From: Planctomycetota bacterium
GTDB taxonomy: Bacteria; Planctomycetota; UBA1135; GCA-002686595
DNA length: 64,000 bases
Reading direction: 5' to 3'
Assembly (NCBI GenBank): GCA_016779205.1
Contig: JADHOC010000001.1
Location: 1 to 64,000, forward strand
How positions within the stretch are numbered: the first letter of the stretch is position 1; every line of letters starts with the position of its first letter. The notes under the pieces are model-generated. The model did no database searches and was not told where the DNA came from. It saw only the letters and a list, made by a program, of their open reading frames with translations. Positions 17,376-25,360 of the stretch are shown one piece after another. A program made the translations under genes and the position numbers.

Positions 17376-18559
17376 ACCCCGCCTGTTCCCCGCGAGCTGT
17401 CCCCCGTGGGCGCGGGCTCGACCGGGAGTTTGGGGTCGAAGGCCCCGAACTCCTTCAGGATCCCCTGGAAGGTCCGACGGGACCAAGCCTGGGACTCGGC
17501 GAGGCTCTTCATGCGGGCCCGGGAGCGGGCGACCACCTCCGGGTCGTCGTCAGCCTGCGCGGCGCGCTCGTCGAACCACTTGCCCCAGCCCTTCACCGTG
17601 GGGAGGTCCTCGGCCATCTTGATGGGGTCCGAACTCTGCAGCTCCCAGAAGCCGTTGAGCCTGAGCTTGCTCGGGCCGTAGCCACCGGGGAGCACCGGGT
17701 CGGCCGAGAGGTACGTGCGGGCCAGGGCGGTGCGCAGTGCCCGGTACTTGCGGAGCTTGGCGTAGTGCACCCCCAGCCGGTCGTAGAGGGGCCGCTGCTT
17801 CCGCCCGGGGACCGGCGCGGTGAAGCTGTGCCAGTCGTCCTCGAGGTCGTGGAGCATTCCCAGGCACTCCACGTCAGGCATCTCGATCTCCGTCCCGGAG
17901 GACCACGCCTCGTAGAGGGTGATCTCGCGGTAGGCGTTCCCGCTCCGGTCCGAGTAGGCGTGGGAGAAGGCTGCGGCCTCGGCCCTGACTTCCCCGGCGT
18001 CCAGCTGCTGCTCCACGAGCGCCTCGACCAGGGCCGTATAGGGGCTCAGCCCACGGGAGGCATTGAATGCGATGCGCTCCGGTGCGTCCCAGGGGCCCAC
18101 GGTGACCACCGTCCCCGCGGCCCAGTCGTAGCGAAAGGCGTCCAGCCGATCCCGCTTCCGGCGCCCACCCACGAGCTTCTCGACCGTGGCGGCAAACCGC
18201 TTGTTGCCCGTATCGACAAACTTGCGGGGGATCAGCTGAGCGGGGCAGTGCTTGGCCGTGTCGTAGAGGGGCGGTGCGACGGGCGCATCGGGCCACCCGT
18301 AGCGGTTGGCCCGGTGCTGGTCCAGCACGAAGCGCTCCAGGGTCGAGCGGAAGTCCTGTGCGCGGTCCGATTCCGCCACGAACCAATCCACGGCATCCTT
18401 CCGATCCCCATCGGAGAGGGACTGCCAGGCGGCGTAGAGTTCGTCCGCGGTGGGGGTTACCTCGGACTGGGCTGACGCGATGGCGACCGGCACCAGGGCG
18501 AGCGGGAGGAGAGCGAGCGTGCGACAGAGGCGGGATTGCGAGACCATGGACGCCATCAT
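17372..18559 (-). CDS. Secreted protein of unknown function
   Basis: The 395-residue product begins with a signal peptide (basic start, hydrophobic run LALLPLALVPVAIASA, likely cleavage after ASA). The mature part is mostly polar with no family I recognise. Visible landmarks are HCPAQLIPRKF, the aromatic RYDWAAGTVVTVGPWDAPERIAFN, and a C-terminal basic/aromatic block WSRRTFQGILKEFG. Repeated ADELYAAWQSLSDGDRKDA-like helices at the start are compatible with an alpha-helical extracytoplasmic protein. Two further Met codons lie within the first five residues (alternative start 18547). It is monocistronic in appearance, convergent with the flavoprotein gene and downstream of a terminator. Confidence 0.75.
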   Translation of the reverse strand: MMASMVSQSRLCRTLALLPLALVPVAIASAQSEVTPTADELYAAWQSLSDGDRKDAVDWFVAESDRAQDFRSTLERFVLDQHRANRYGWPDAPVAPPLYDTAKHCPAQLIPRKFVDTGNKRFAATVEKLVGGRRKRDRLDAFRYDWAAGTVVTVGPWDAPERIAFNASRGLSPYTALVEALVEQQLDAGEVRAEAAAFSHAYSDRSGNAYREITLYEAWSSGTEIEMPDVECLGMLHDLEDDWHSFTAPVPGRKQRPLYDRLGVHYAKLRKYRALRTALARTYLSADPVLPGGYGPSKLRLNGFWELQSSDPIKMAEDLPTVKGWGKWFDERAAQADDDPEVVARSRARMKSLAESQAWSRRTFQGILKEFGAFDPKLPVEPAPTGDSSRGTGGV

Positions 18560-18646
18560 TCCCCGGACCGCCCCGGCGGTCTAGAACGCAGTCGTAAGCC
18601 TCCCGTGGCCCCGACCCTGACGGCGGCCGTCCGGCTGGCCTCGAGC

Positions 18647-18680
18647 AAAAAAAATGGGGGCGGGTCCGAGGACCCGCCCC
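18647..18680 (-). terminator. Canonical intrinsic terminator, minus strand
   Basis: An 11-base-pair stem GGGGCGGGTCC/GGACCCGCCCC (18657-18680) is followed on the minus strand by an uninterrupted run of eight T (18647-18654 read as A on the plus strand). This is the clearest Rho-independent terminator in the window. It lies about 300 bases beyond the pcnB stop, so it probably ends a separate minus-strand transcript. Confidence 0.85.
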
Positions 18681-18973
18681 ACGGGAGGGTGCGATCGAGA
18701 ACAAGAGGGGGCTGTCTCGACCGCGGCGACTTGCGTCGCCTTGGAGGCGCAACGACCAGGCGTAGTTCGCCGGCAGACCGTCTCGCTACCACCGCACAGT
18801 GACGAGGGGTCGGGGGGAGCCGGCTGGCTCGGTACCTGGGTGCGCCTCACCGCACCCACGAACACTACCCCCGGGGGCACCCCGGCCGGGGGACCACCGG
18901 CGAAAAAAGGCGGTGTTGTCTCGCAGTGGCGCCAGAAGGCCCCCCGGGCGCCCCTTGTAGGGGTAAACCCGCT
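18681..18973 (-). other. Structured spacer, candidate small RNA or long 3' UTR
   Basis: This 293-base stretch between pcnB and a strong terminator has no convincing protein frame. It contains several perfect hairpins, for example GGGTGCG-N6-CGCACCC (about 18838-18857) and a GGCGCC/GGCGCC pair near the pcnB stop. A T6 run on the minus strand around 18903-18908 could terminate pcnB itself, which would leave about 220 bases as a separate RNA gene. I compared it by eye with 6S, SRP, RNase P and tmRNA landmarks and found none, so the class is unknown. Confidence 0.35.
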
Positions 18974-20380
18974 CTAGCGATCCTGCCGCCCGCCTCGCGT
19001 CCGGCGCCGACGACGCCGTCGTTTCCGGGTCTTCTTGCGCTCCTCATCGAGCTCGTCGCGCCCCGCGGCGCGGGCGCGCGCAGCGCGGTCCCGCCAGGCC
19101 TCGACGATGTCGAGCCCCACACCACGGGCCTGGGAGCGCAGCTGGAAGAGCAGGAAGGCATCCACGAACTCCTCGGACCGTGCGAACAGGACCTCCGAGA
19201 AGCGCTCAGGGGGAGCGATGAAGTTCTGCTGGGCCACGAGGACCTTCCTCGCCCGCGTGAAGTCCTTCTTCGGGAGGCGGGTGCGCTCCGCCATGTCCTC
19301 GAGCATCTCCCACGTGGCGGCGAGGCGCGCCCGACTGTCCGGGAGCTCACCATCGGCGGCGAGTCGCTCGAGCTCCAGCTCGTAGGGGAGGGCGTAGAGC
19401 AGCGCGACGATCAGCCCGGACGAGGGCGCGCCGTGGTCTCCAGCGCGCACGTGGGCATCAAGCGCCGCGACGAGGTCCCAGAACGGCTCCGCGCGCTCGG
19501 GAATGTCGTCCTCAGGGCCGAGGTACTCCTCGAGTACGGGCACCAGAACGTCGAGGGCGCCCACGTCCCGGAGCATCTGGAACGCCGCGGTGCTCACCCC
19601 GGAGCGGGCCAGGCGGAAGATCTCCTCCAGCACGCGGGGGGCCGCGGCCTTGTCCAGATCGGGCGCGACATCGCACATGGCGTCCCAGGTGGGGTCGTCG
19701 ATCTCGAGGTCGAGTCGAGTGGCGAACTTGACGGCCCGAAGGATCCGGACCGGGTCCTCGGCCAGGCGAACGCTGGGGTCACCGATGGTCCTGAGGGACC
19801 GGCGCTCGAGGTCCGCGAGGCCCCCGACGTGGTCGAGGATCTCATGGCTGCTGGGATCCAGGAACAGGGCGTTCACGGTGAAATCCCGCCGGCGAGCGTC
19901 CGACTGCGCGGTCCCGTACTCGTTGTCATCGACGATCAAAAGGTCATCGTCATCCGTGGGCTGCTCGCCGGGCGCGGCCCGGAAGGTGGCCGTCTCGATG
20001 ATGTGGTCGCCGTAGAAGATGTGGGCGAGCTTGAACCGTCGCCCGATGATCCGACAGTTGCGAAACAGTCGACGGATCTCCGAGGGGCGGGCGCTGGTGG
20101 CCACGTCGAAGTCCTTCGGGGCACGGCCAATGAGGAGGTCCCTCACGCAGCCGCCCACGAAGTAGGCCTCATGGCCGTGGGCCTGGAGCCGCTGAACGGC
20201 GCGCTTGGCGTCCCGGTGGAGCAGGGCCGGGTCGATGTTCTCGGCCGGCACCCGCAGTGCCCCCTTGTCGGAGCGCTTGTCAGACCCCTTGCGCCTGCGG
20301 GATCGGGGCCGGCCAGAGGGGGAGGACTCGCGCCCACCGCCTCGCTTGGCGGCGTCTTCGTTGGACTGTCGGGGGCTCAT
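18974..20380 (-). CDS. pcnB: Poly(A) polymerase I-type nucleotidyltransferase
   Basis: PcnB adds A tails to RNA 3' ends. The 468-residue product has the class II nucleotidyltransferase motif VGGCVRDLL (residues 75-83), the metal-binding DFD (90-92), RRDFTVNAL, and PVRILRAVKFA. The stretch RPSEIRRLFRNCRIIGRRFKLAHI is the type that distinguishes PAP I from CCA-adding enzymes. Both ends are highly basic: an Arg/Lys/Ser-rich N-terminal 45 residues and a C-terminal Arg-rich tail, likely RNA contacts. Encoded CCA ends on the window's tRNAs fit a chromosome that does not rely on this protein to build CCA. It could still have CCA-repair activity. Confidence 0.88.
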   Translation of the reverse strand: MSPRQSNEDAAKRGGGRESSPSGRPRSRRRKGSDKRSDKGALRVPAENIDPALLHRDAKRAVQRLQAHGHEAYFVGGCVRDLLIGRAPKDFDVATSARPSEIRRLFRNCRIIGRRFKLAHIFYGDHIIETATFRAAPGEQPTDDDDLLIVDDNEYGTAQSDARRRDFTVNALFLDPSSHEILDHVGGLADLERRSLRTIGDPSVRLAEDPVRILRAVKFATRLDLEIDDPTWDAMCDVAPDLDKAAAPRVLEEIFRLARSGVSTAAFQMLRDVGALDVLVPVLEEYLGPEDDIPERAEPFWDLVAALDAHVRAGDHGAPSSGLIVALLYALPYELELERLAADGELPDSRARLAATWEMLEDMAERTRLPKKDFTRARKVLVAQQNFIAPPERFSEVLFARSEEFVDAFLLFQLRSQARGVGLDIVEAWRDRAARARAAGRDELDEERKKTRKRRRRRRRTRGGRQDR

Positions 20381-20490
20381 CGGCGGGAGATCTTAATCAG
20401 GATCGCCGACGCGTGCATGAACTCTAGCATGCGGATGCCGGGGTCCCGGTTGCTCGAAGCCCTTCCTGGGGCTAAGGTTCAGCCGCTCGG

Positions 20491-20567
20491 AGGGCAGTAG
20501 CTCCAATCGGTAGAGCGACTGATTCCAAATCAGTAGGTTCGGGGTTCGAATCCCTGCTGCCCTGCCA
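20491..20567 (+). tRNA. tRNA-Trp (CCA)
   Basis: The acceptor AGGGCAG pairs with CTGCCCT; the anticodon stem CTGAT/ATCAG carries loop TTCCAAA, giving anticodon CCA. The T arm GGGGTTCGAATCCC is intact and a CCA end is encoded after discriminator G. Confidence 0.96.
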
Positions 20568-20668
20568 CCCCTCTCCGACCCCTTCGTGGTCCCTTCGGTG
20601 AGCCCCGAGCAAGGCTCGGCATCGCCGCCGTGTGGCCCGCCGCCCGCCTCACGCACCATCCCGGATCG

Positions 20669-21634
20669 ATGCACGACAGCTTGCCCGCACCCGGCATCCC
20701 CGGCGGCCCCGGAGACGAGGAGGGGGACTTCGAGCCCCTCGACGAGTCCCTGATCCCCGAGGACCTCGCGGGCGCCCCGCTCGACCTGGAAGACGACGAC
20801 CTCGGTGACGACATCGAGGAAGAGGAGGACGACGACGGGGGTGATGAGGACGGGACGGACGCCGAGACCTCGGAGGGCGAGGCGGCCGAGGCCAAGCCCA
20901 AGGCTCGCTCCAAGAAGCGCAAGGGATCGGACGAGGACGAGGAGGTCGAGCACCCCGACACCCCCGTTCCCAGCGCCGCCAAGATGCGCAAGGCCCTGGA
21001 CAAGGCCTTCGCCGGCCAGGAGGACATCGACGAGCGCATGCTCGACCTGATGACCAAGCACGCGCGGCTGCTCCTGGAGACCAACCGCACCATGAACGTG
21101 ACGGCGATCCTGGACCCCACGGAGATCGCCGTGAAGCACTACCTGGACTCCTGGCGGGTCACGCGGATGGTCCCCCTGGTGGCCCGCACCGTGCTCGACC
21201 TCGGCTCCGGTGGGGGCTTCCCGGGGATCCCTGTGGCCATCGCCGAGCCCGATTGCTCGATGATCCTGTGCGAGTCCATCGGGAAGAAGGCGCGCTTCCT
21301 CGAGGAGGCGGTGGAGAAGCTGGGCCTCAAGAACGTGCGCGTCGTCTACGCGCGCGCGGAGGACTACCTGGCCTCCAACCGGGTGGACCTCGTGCTGATC
21401 CGCGCCGTCTCCTCCGTACGTGAGAACGTCCGGGTGCTCCGCAAGGTCCGGCACTCCGTGAAGGATGTCGTGATGCTCAAGGGGAACTCGTGGGGCCGCG
21501 AGGTTCGCGCCGCGGAGCGAGAGGCCGAGCGCCTCGGCTTCAAGCTCGACACCGTGCTGGAGCACGAGCTGCCCGACGAGATGGGCTCCCGGGCCATGGT
21601 CGTCTACCGGGCACCTGGCGGCGACGGACTCTGA
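20669..21634 (+). CDS. rsmG: 16S rRNA m7G527 methyltransferase with acidic N-terminal extension
   Basis: RsmG (GidB) methylates N7 of G527 in 16S rRNA using SAM. Of the 321 residues, the last 210 or so are the RsmG domain: LLLETNRTMNVTAI, KHYLDSW, the SAM motif VLDLGSGGGFPGIPVAI, a SIGKKARFLEE loop, RAEDY and LIRAVSS. Ahead of it is an extension of about 110 residues that is strongly acidic (runs of D/E), then a short basic patch AKPKARSKKRKG, then another acidic stretch. Ordinary RsmG lacks this. I chose the ATG at 20669; the frame opens slightly earlier but has no better start. It follows tRNA-Trp by 100 bases. Confidence 0.92.
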   Translation: MHDSLPAPGIPGGPGDEEGDFEPLDESLIPEDLAGAPLDLEDDDLGDDIEEEEDDDGGDEDGTDAETSEGEAAEAKPKARSKKRKGSDEDEEVEHPDTPVPSAAKMRKALDKAFAGQEDIDERMLDLMTKHARLLLETNRTMNVTAILDPTEIAVKHYLDSWRVTRMVPLVARTVLDLGSGGGFPGIPVAIAEPDCSMILCESIGKKARFLEEAVEKLGLKNVRVVYARAEDYLASNRVDLVLIRAVSSVRENVRVLRKVRHSVKDVVMLKGNSWGREVRAAEREAERLGFKLDTVLEHELPDEMGSRAMVVYRAPGGDGL

Positions 21635-21750
21635 GCCAAGGTCGGGGCGCGGAGCCTCGCGACCCCGTTCTCCCCTCGGCCTCCCGCAGCGCTGGACCGG
21701 AGCCGCCTTTGGGGAAGGGTCCGCGGCGGATGAACGGCGGCGGGCAGGGC

Positions 21751-21779
21751 TTGACTCCGCGCCGGAGCGGCTCTAACGT
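21751..21779 (+). promoter_or_regulatory. Sigma-70-like promoter of tRNA-Leu
   Basis: TTGACT at 21751 and TAACGT at 21774 are separated by 17 bases, and the tRNA begins 16 bases after the -10 element. This is a near-consensus layout in an otherwise GC-rich spacer. Confidence 0.7.
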
Positions 21780-21794
21780 CTCGGGCCTCCACCC

Positions 21795-21881
21795 GCCCGG
21801 GTGGCGGAATTGGTAGACGCGCATGGTTCAGGTCCATGTGCCCGCAAGGGCGTGGGGGTTCGACTCCCCCCCCGGGCACCA
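21795..21881 (+). tRNA. tRNA-Leu (CAG)
   Basis: The acceptor GCCCGGG pairs with CCCGGGC. The anticodon stem CATGG/CCATG holds loop TTCAGGT with anticodon CAG. A long variable arm (TGCCCGCAAGGGC) marks a class II tRNA, and CCA is encoded. Confidence 0.96.
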
Positions 21882-21918
21882 GCCCCCTCTCGAGATCCTC
21901 GAGCGGGGGCTGGTTTTT
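21882..21918 (+). terminator. Intrinsic terminator after tRNA-Leu
   Basis: A GCCCCC-tCTCGAG stem pairs with CTCGAG-cGGGGGC around an ATC loop, followed by TGGTTTTTTG. It begins right at the tRNA 3' end. Confidence 0.85.
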
Positions 21919-21990
21919 TGTTCGGGTGCCCCGCTTGGCTCAGGCGCACCGCGCCGTCCGGTCGCACCGGGGCGGGCCCTGAGCACCGGC

Positions 21991-23403
21991 TCAGTCCGCG
22001 GTCACCGTGATGCCGTCGCCCAGGCCCCAGCAGATGCGGCTGGAGCCGCCCAGCCGCTCCAACTCGTCCGAGACCGTCAGGCCCCGGGCGAGGAGCTCGA
22101 AGGCGTTGCCGCTGATCATGACCTCCTGGACGGCGTGCTGGATCTCGCCACCCTCGACCCAGCGCGCGGACTTGGCGGTGCCGCTGAAGTCCCCCGAGGC
22201 GGCGTCGACCGACCCGGAGAACCGCTGGATGTAGAGGCCTGTGCCCAGGGCCGAGAGGAGGGCCTGCCGGTCGCCGGCCCCCTCACCGTCCTCGGGACCG
22301 ATGACGAGGGCGTGGAACCCGAGCCCGGGGACGCCGCGCGCGCCCCCCTGGGCGTGACCCGTGGATCGGCACCCGTCCACCGCCGCCGAGTAGGCGTTGT
22401 GAATGAAGCCCTTGAGAGTGCCTGCCTCCAGGAGCTGGAAGCGGGCCGCGGCAAGGCCCTCGCGGTCGAAGGCCCGCGCGCCCATGGAGCCCCGGTCGGA
22501 GGGGTCATCGACGATGCTCAGGCCCGGCGCCACCGACTGCCCCAGCTTGCCCGCGAGGGCGCTCCGGCCGCGCTGGACCGCGATCGCGGAGGCGCTCCCG
22601 AGGAGGGGCTGCAGGATCGCGCTCTGGAGGGCCCCGGGGGCGAAGAGGACCGGGCCCTGGTAGCTCCGGCCCGCGCGGGCGCCGAGGTTGCCGATGCAGC
22701 TCTCGGCCACCTCACGCGCGACGCGCGCCCGCTCGCGGTCGAGGTCGGCGTGATCGCGGATCGCCACGCCGCGGTAGTCGAAGCCGCCGGTCTCGTCCCC
22801 GTCCACGGCCAGGGCCATGAGGCTCAGGCTGAGGGCCGCGTCGTCGTCGTACTGATGGACCCCCTCGGTGCTCATGACCAGGGTGCCTCCCGAGACCGCC
22901 GAGAACGAGGCGTGGTCCACCGAGAGCCGCCCGTCATGGCTGAGCGCAGCATCGGCGAGCCCCTGGGCCCCTTCGACCACCTCTTGCACACCGATGGCCG
23001 CGAGCGCAGGGTCCACGCGCGGCCCCATCAGCGCCGCCTCCTCGACGGCGGTGGGGGACGGCAGGACGTTGGCGGGGTCGGGGGGGCTGAGCCGGGCGAT
23101 GGCCACCGCCTCGTTCGCCAGGGTCTGCAGGGCCTGATCGGAGGCCTGGTTGGTGGAGGCGAACCCCAGGCGGCCATCGAGGAGGACGCGCAGCCCGCAG
23201 GTGGAGCCCTCATCCGACTGCACCTGACCGAGGTCGCCCTTCTCGACCTTCGCCGAGAGGCTCCGCCCCGATCGGGCGCAGACCTCCGCCTGGGTGGCGC
23301 CCGCGGCGCGCGCCGCGTCCAGCAGGAGCGCGGCCCGGCGCTCCAGTTCCGCCCGCGCGCCGCCTCGATCCGTGCCCGCGACGTCTTGTTGTTCGAGTCC
23401 CAT
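21991..23403 (-). CDS. pmbA: TldE/PmbA subunit of the TldD/TldE protease
   Basis: PmbA (TldE) partners TldD in a metalloprotease that in E. coli degrades unfolded peptides, matures microcin B17 and acts on CcdA. The 470-residue product aligns in character with the family: an N-terminal EVCARSGRSLSAKVEKGDLGQ region, FASTNQASD, RGVAIRDHADLD, and the C-terminal GGSSRICWGLGDGITV end. As expected for TldE it lacks HExxxH. The start at 23403 shares one base with the TldD stop (TGATG), so the pair is translationally coupled. The longer frame upstream lies inside tldD and is not real. Confidence 0.92.
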   Translation of the reverse strand: MGLEQQDVAGTDRGGARAELERRAALLLDAARAAGATQAEVCARSGRSLSAKVEKGDLGQVQSDEGSTCGLRVLLDGRLGFASTNQASDQALQTLANEAVAIARLSPPDPANVLPSPTAVEEAALMGPRVDPALAAIGVQEVVEGAQGLADAALSHDGRLSVDHASFSAVSGGTLVMSTEGVHQYDDDAALSLSLMALAVDGDETGGFDYRGVAIRDHADLDRERARVAREVAESCIGNLGARAGRSYQGPVLFAPGALQSAILQPLLGSASAIAVQRGRSALAGKLGQSVAPGLSIVDDPSDRGSMGARAFDREGLAAARFQLLEAGTLKGFIHNAYSAAVDGCRSTGHAQGGARGVPGLGFHALVIGPEDGEGAGDRQALLSALGTGLYIQRFSGSVDAASGDFSGTAKSARWVEGGEIQHAVQEVMISGNAFELLARGLTVSDELERLGGSSRICWGLGDGITVTAD

Positions 23404-24812
23404 CAGCCGCGACCTCCCACCAGAATCTCGCAGGAGAGCCAGGGCCCGCCGGCGTCCACCTTGGCGGGCTGCCCCTTTCCGCAGTAGCCGGAGCCCAGGT
23501 CCCACTTGAAGTCCCGGCTCACCCCGTCCACGGTCGAGAGGACGTCGAAGGCCATGCCGGAGAGGTTCACGCCCCGCTGGAGCGCGCCCCGCTTCCCGTT
23601 CTTGATGGGCCAGGCCTGGAGCGTGCCGAACATGAACTCGCCGTTGGCGTCCGCCTGCCCGTTGCGCGGACCGTCGACCATGAGGCCGTCCTCGATCCCG
23701 TCGATGAGCTCGTCCAGCTCCGTCTCCCCGGGGGCGATGAATGTGTTCCGCATTCGAATCAAGGGCTCGTCGTCGTACTCCCAGGCCCGGGCGTTCCCCG
23801 TGGGGGCGACGCCATGGCGGTGGGCGGTCTGGCGGTCGTGGAGGTAGCTCTTCAGCACGCCGTCCTCGATGACGGTGACCGACCCGGCGTGCACGCCCTC
23901 GTCATCCACGTCGAGGGTCCCACCCGCGCCCGTGGTGTACTCGCTCACGCCGCTGTCCTTCAGGGTCACGAGCTCCGACGCGACCGAGGTGCCGATGCGG
24001 TCCCGGGCGCAGCTGCCCGCCTCCACGAAGTCCGCCTCCACGGTGTGCCCCACGGCCTCGTGGGTGAGGAGGCCCACGATCGAGGGGGAGAGCAGCACCT
24101 TGCGGCGACCCCCCTCGGGGTACCCGGCGCCGAGCAGGTCCACCGCCATGTGGGCGGCGCTGTCGCCCAGCTCGTCCGCCGAGTCCGCCCTGAAGAGGCA
24201 GTCCCAGGCGCCCGTCACGCCGATGCTGCGCGCGCCGCGCTGGAGCTCCCCGTCCGCCTCTGCCACGGTCATCACGCGCAGCTCGGGCCGGGCCACCCGG
24301 GTCCACGCGCTGGCGCCGTCGCTGGTGACGATGCCCTTCTCCTCGAAGGACTCCGTGTACCCGCTGGAGGCGCTCACGATCCGGGCGCTCTGGCCCCGGG
24401 CCCGCTCCTCGAGGCCGAGCACCAGCTGGAGGCGTTCCTCGATGGAGGCGGCCAGGAGCTCCTCGTAGCCCGGCGCGTCGAACTGGCCAACGGCGAGGTC
24501 GGTGGCGGGGGGGGCGGTGACTCGCTCCTTGCGGGCGGCGGACGAGGCCAGGGCCGCGGCCCGGGCGGTCTCGATGGCGGCGCGGACCGCGCCCACCTCG
24601 AGGCGGTCCGTGGAGGCGAAGCCGTAGGTCCCGGCGGCGAGGACCCGGACGCCGACCCCGGTGTGCTCGCTCAGCTTGGCCTGGTCCACCCGGCCCTTCT
24701 CGACGGCCACGCTGCGCGTGCGCTTGGCGTGATAGCGGAGTTCGATGTGGCCCTCGCCACCGTCGAGGCGGAGGGCCTCTGCGAGGATCGGTCTGGGGTC
24801 GTGGCTGCTCAT
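23403..24812 (-). CDS. tldD: TldD metalloprotease subunit
   Basis: TldD supplies the zinc site of the TldD/TldE complex. The 469-residue protein has the family's HExxxH motif as HEAVGH (residues 251-256) in LLTHEAVGHTVEADFV, the conserved GTYGFASTD near residue 61, a DDEGVHAGS loop with the later ligand region, and the C-terminal DFKWDLGSGYCGKGQPAKVDAGG typical of TldD. It is upstream of and coupled to pmbA on the minus strand, and divergent from smpB with only 60 bases between, so the two promoters are close together. Confidence 0.95.
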   Translation of the reverse strand: MSSHDPRPILAEALRLDGGEGHIELRYHAKRTRSVAVEKGRVDQAKLSEHTGVGVRVLAAGTYGFASTDRLEVGAVRAAIETARAAALASSAARKERVTAPPATDLAVGQFDAPGYEELLAASIEERLQLVLGLEERARGQSARIVSASSGYTESFEEKGIVTSDGASAWTRVARPELRVMTVAEADGELQRGARSIGVTGAWDCLFRADSADELGDSAAHMAVDLLGAGYPEGGRRKVLLSPSIVGLLTHEAVGHTVEADFVEAGSCARDRIGTSVASELVTLKDSGVSEYTTGAGGTLDVDDEGVHAGSVTVIEDGVLKSYLHDRQTAHRHGVAPTGNARAWEYDDEPLIRMRNTFIAPGETELDELIDGIEDGLMVDGPRNGQADANGEFMFGTLQAWPIKNGKRGALQRGVNLSGMAFDVLSTVDGVSRDFKWDLGSGYCGKGQPAKVDAGGPWLSCEILVGGRG

Positions 24813-24872
24813 GGCGTCAGCCTAGTGCATCCAGGTTCCCCCTCCGAGGGTCGCGCCCGTAGACTCCGCCCC

Positions 24873-25355
24873 ATGGCCGCGGATTCCAGACCGCGCGAGC
24901 GGCGCTCCATCGCCCGCAACAAGCGCGCCACCCACGAGTACCTGATCCAGGACGAGCTGGAGGTGGGCGTCGTGCTGCGCGGCACGGAGGTGAAGAGCCT
25001 GCGGGCGAGCCGGGTCTCGCTCCAGGAGGCCTACTGCTTCATCAAGGACGGGGAGCTGCGGATCATGCGCATGCACATCCCCGAGTACGCCCAGGGAAAC
25101 GTGCACAACCACGAGCCCACCCGGGACCGCGTGCTCCTCGCCAAGAAGCGGGAGATCGAGAAGTGGTCCAAGGCGGTGCGCGAGAAGGGCACGACCCTCG
25201 TGCCGCTGGAGATCTTCTGGGACGGCTCGTTGGTGAAGCTCCGCATCGGCCTCGCCAGGGGCAAGAAGCTCCACGACAAGCGCCAGAGCAAGCGCGAGAA
25301 GGACGACCGGCGAGAGGTCGACCGGGCCATGAAGTCGGCCCGGCGCGGCGAGTAG
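24873..25355 (+). CDS. smpB: SsrA-binding protein SmpB
   Basis: SmpB binds tmRNA and brings it to stalled ribosomes in trans-translation. The 160-residue product has the conserved opening ARNKRATHEYLI, LRGTEVKSLRASRVSLQEAYC, NHEPTRDRVLLAKKREI, the GLARGKKLHDKR segment, and a basic C-terminal tail that enters the mRNA channel. Length is typical. The start ATG is 24873. The tmRNA gene lies 1.8 kb downstream with only a membrane glycosyltransferase between, so both partners of the rescue system are grouped here. Confidence 0.97.
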   Translation: MAADSRPRERRSIARNKRATHEYLIQDELEVGVVLRGTEVKSLRASRVSLQEAYCFIKDGELRIMRMHIPEYAQGNVHNHEPTRDRVLLAKKREIEKWSKAVREKGTTLVPLEIFWDGSLVKLRIGLARGKKLHDKRQSKREKDDRREVDRAMKSARRGE

Positions 25356-25360
25356 CCCGC

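Noticed and set aside
18681-18973. RNase P, SRP or 6S RNA gene
   Set aside because: The conserved RNase P GAGGAAAGUCCGGGC block, the SRP GGAAG loop with its flanking bulge, and a clear 6S central-bubble layout were not found on either strand. Kept only as an unclassified candidate.
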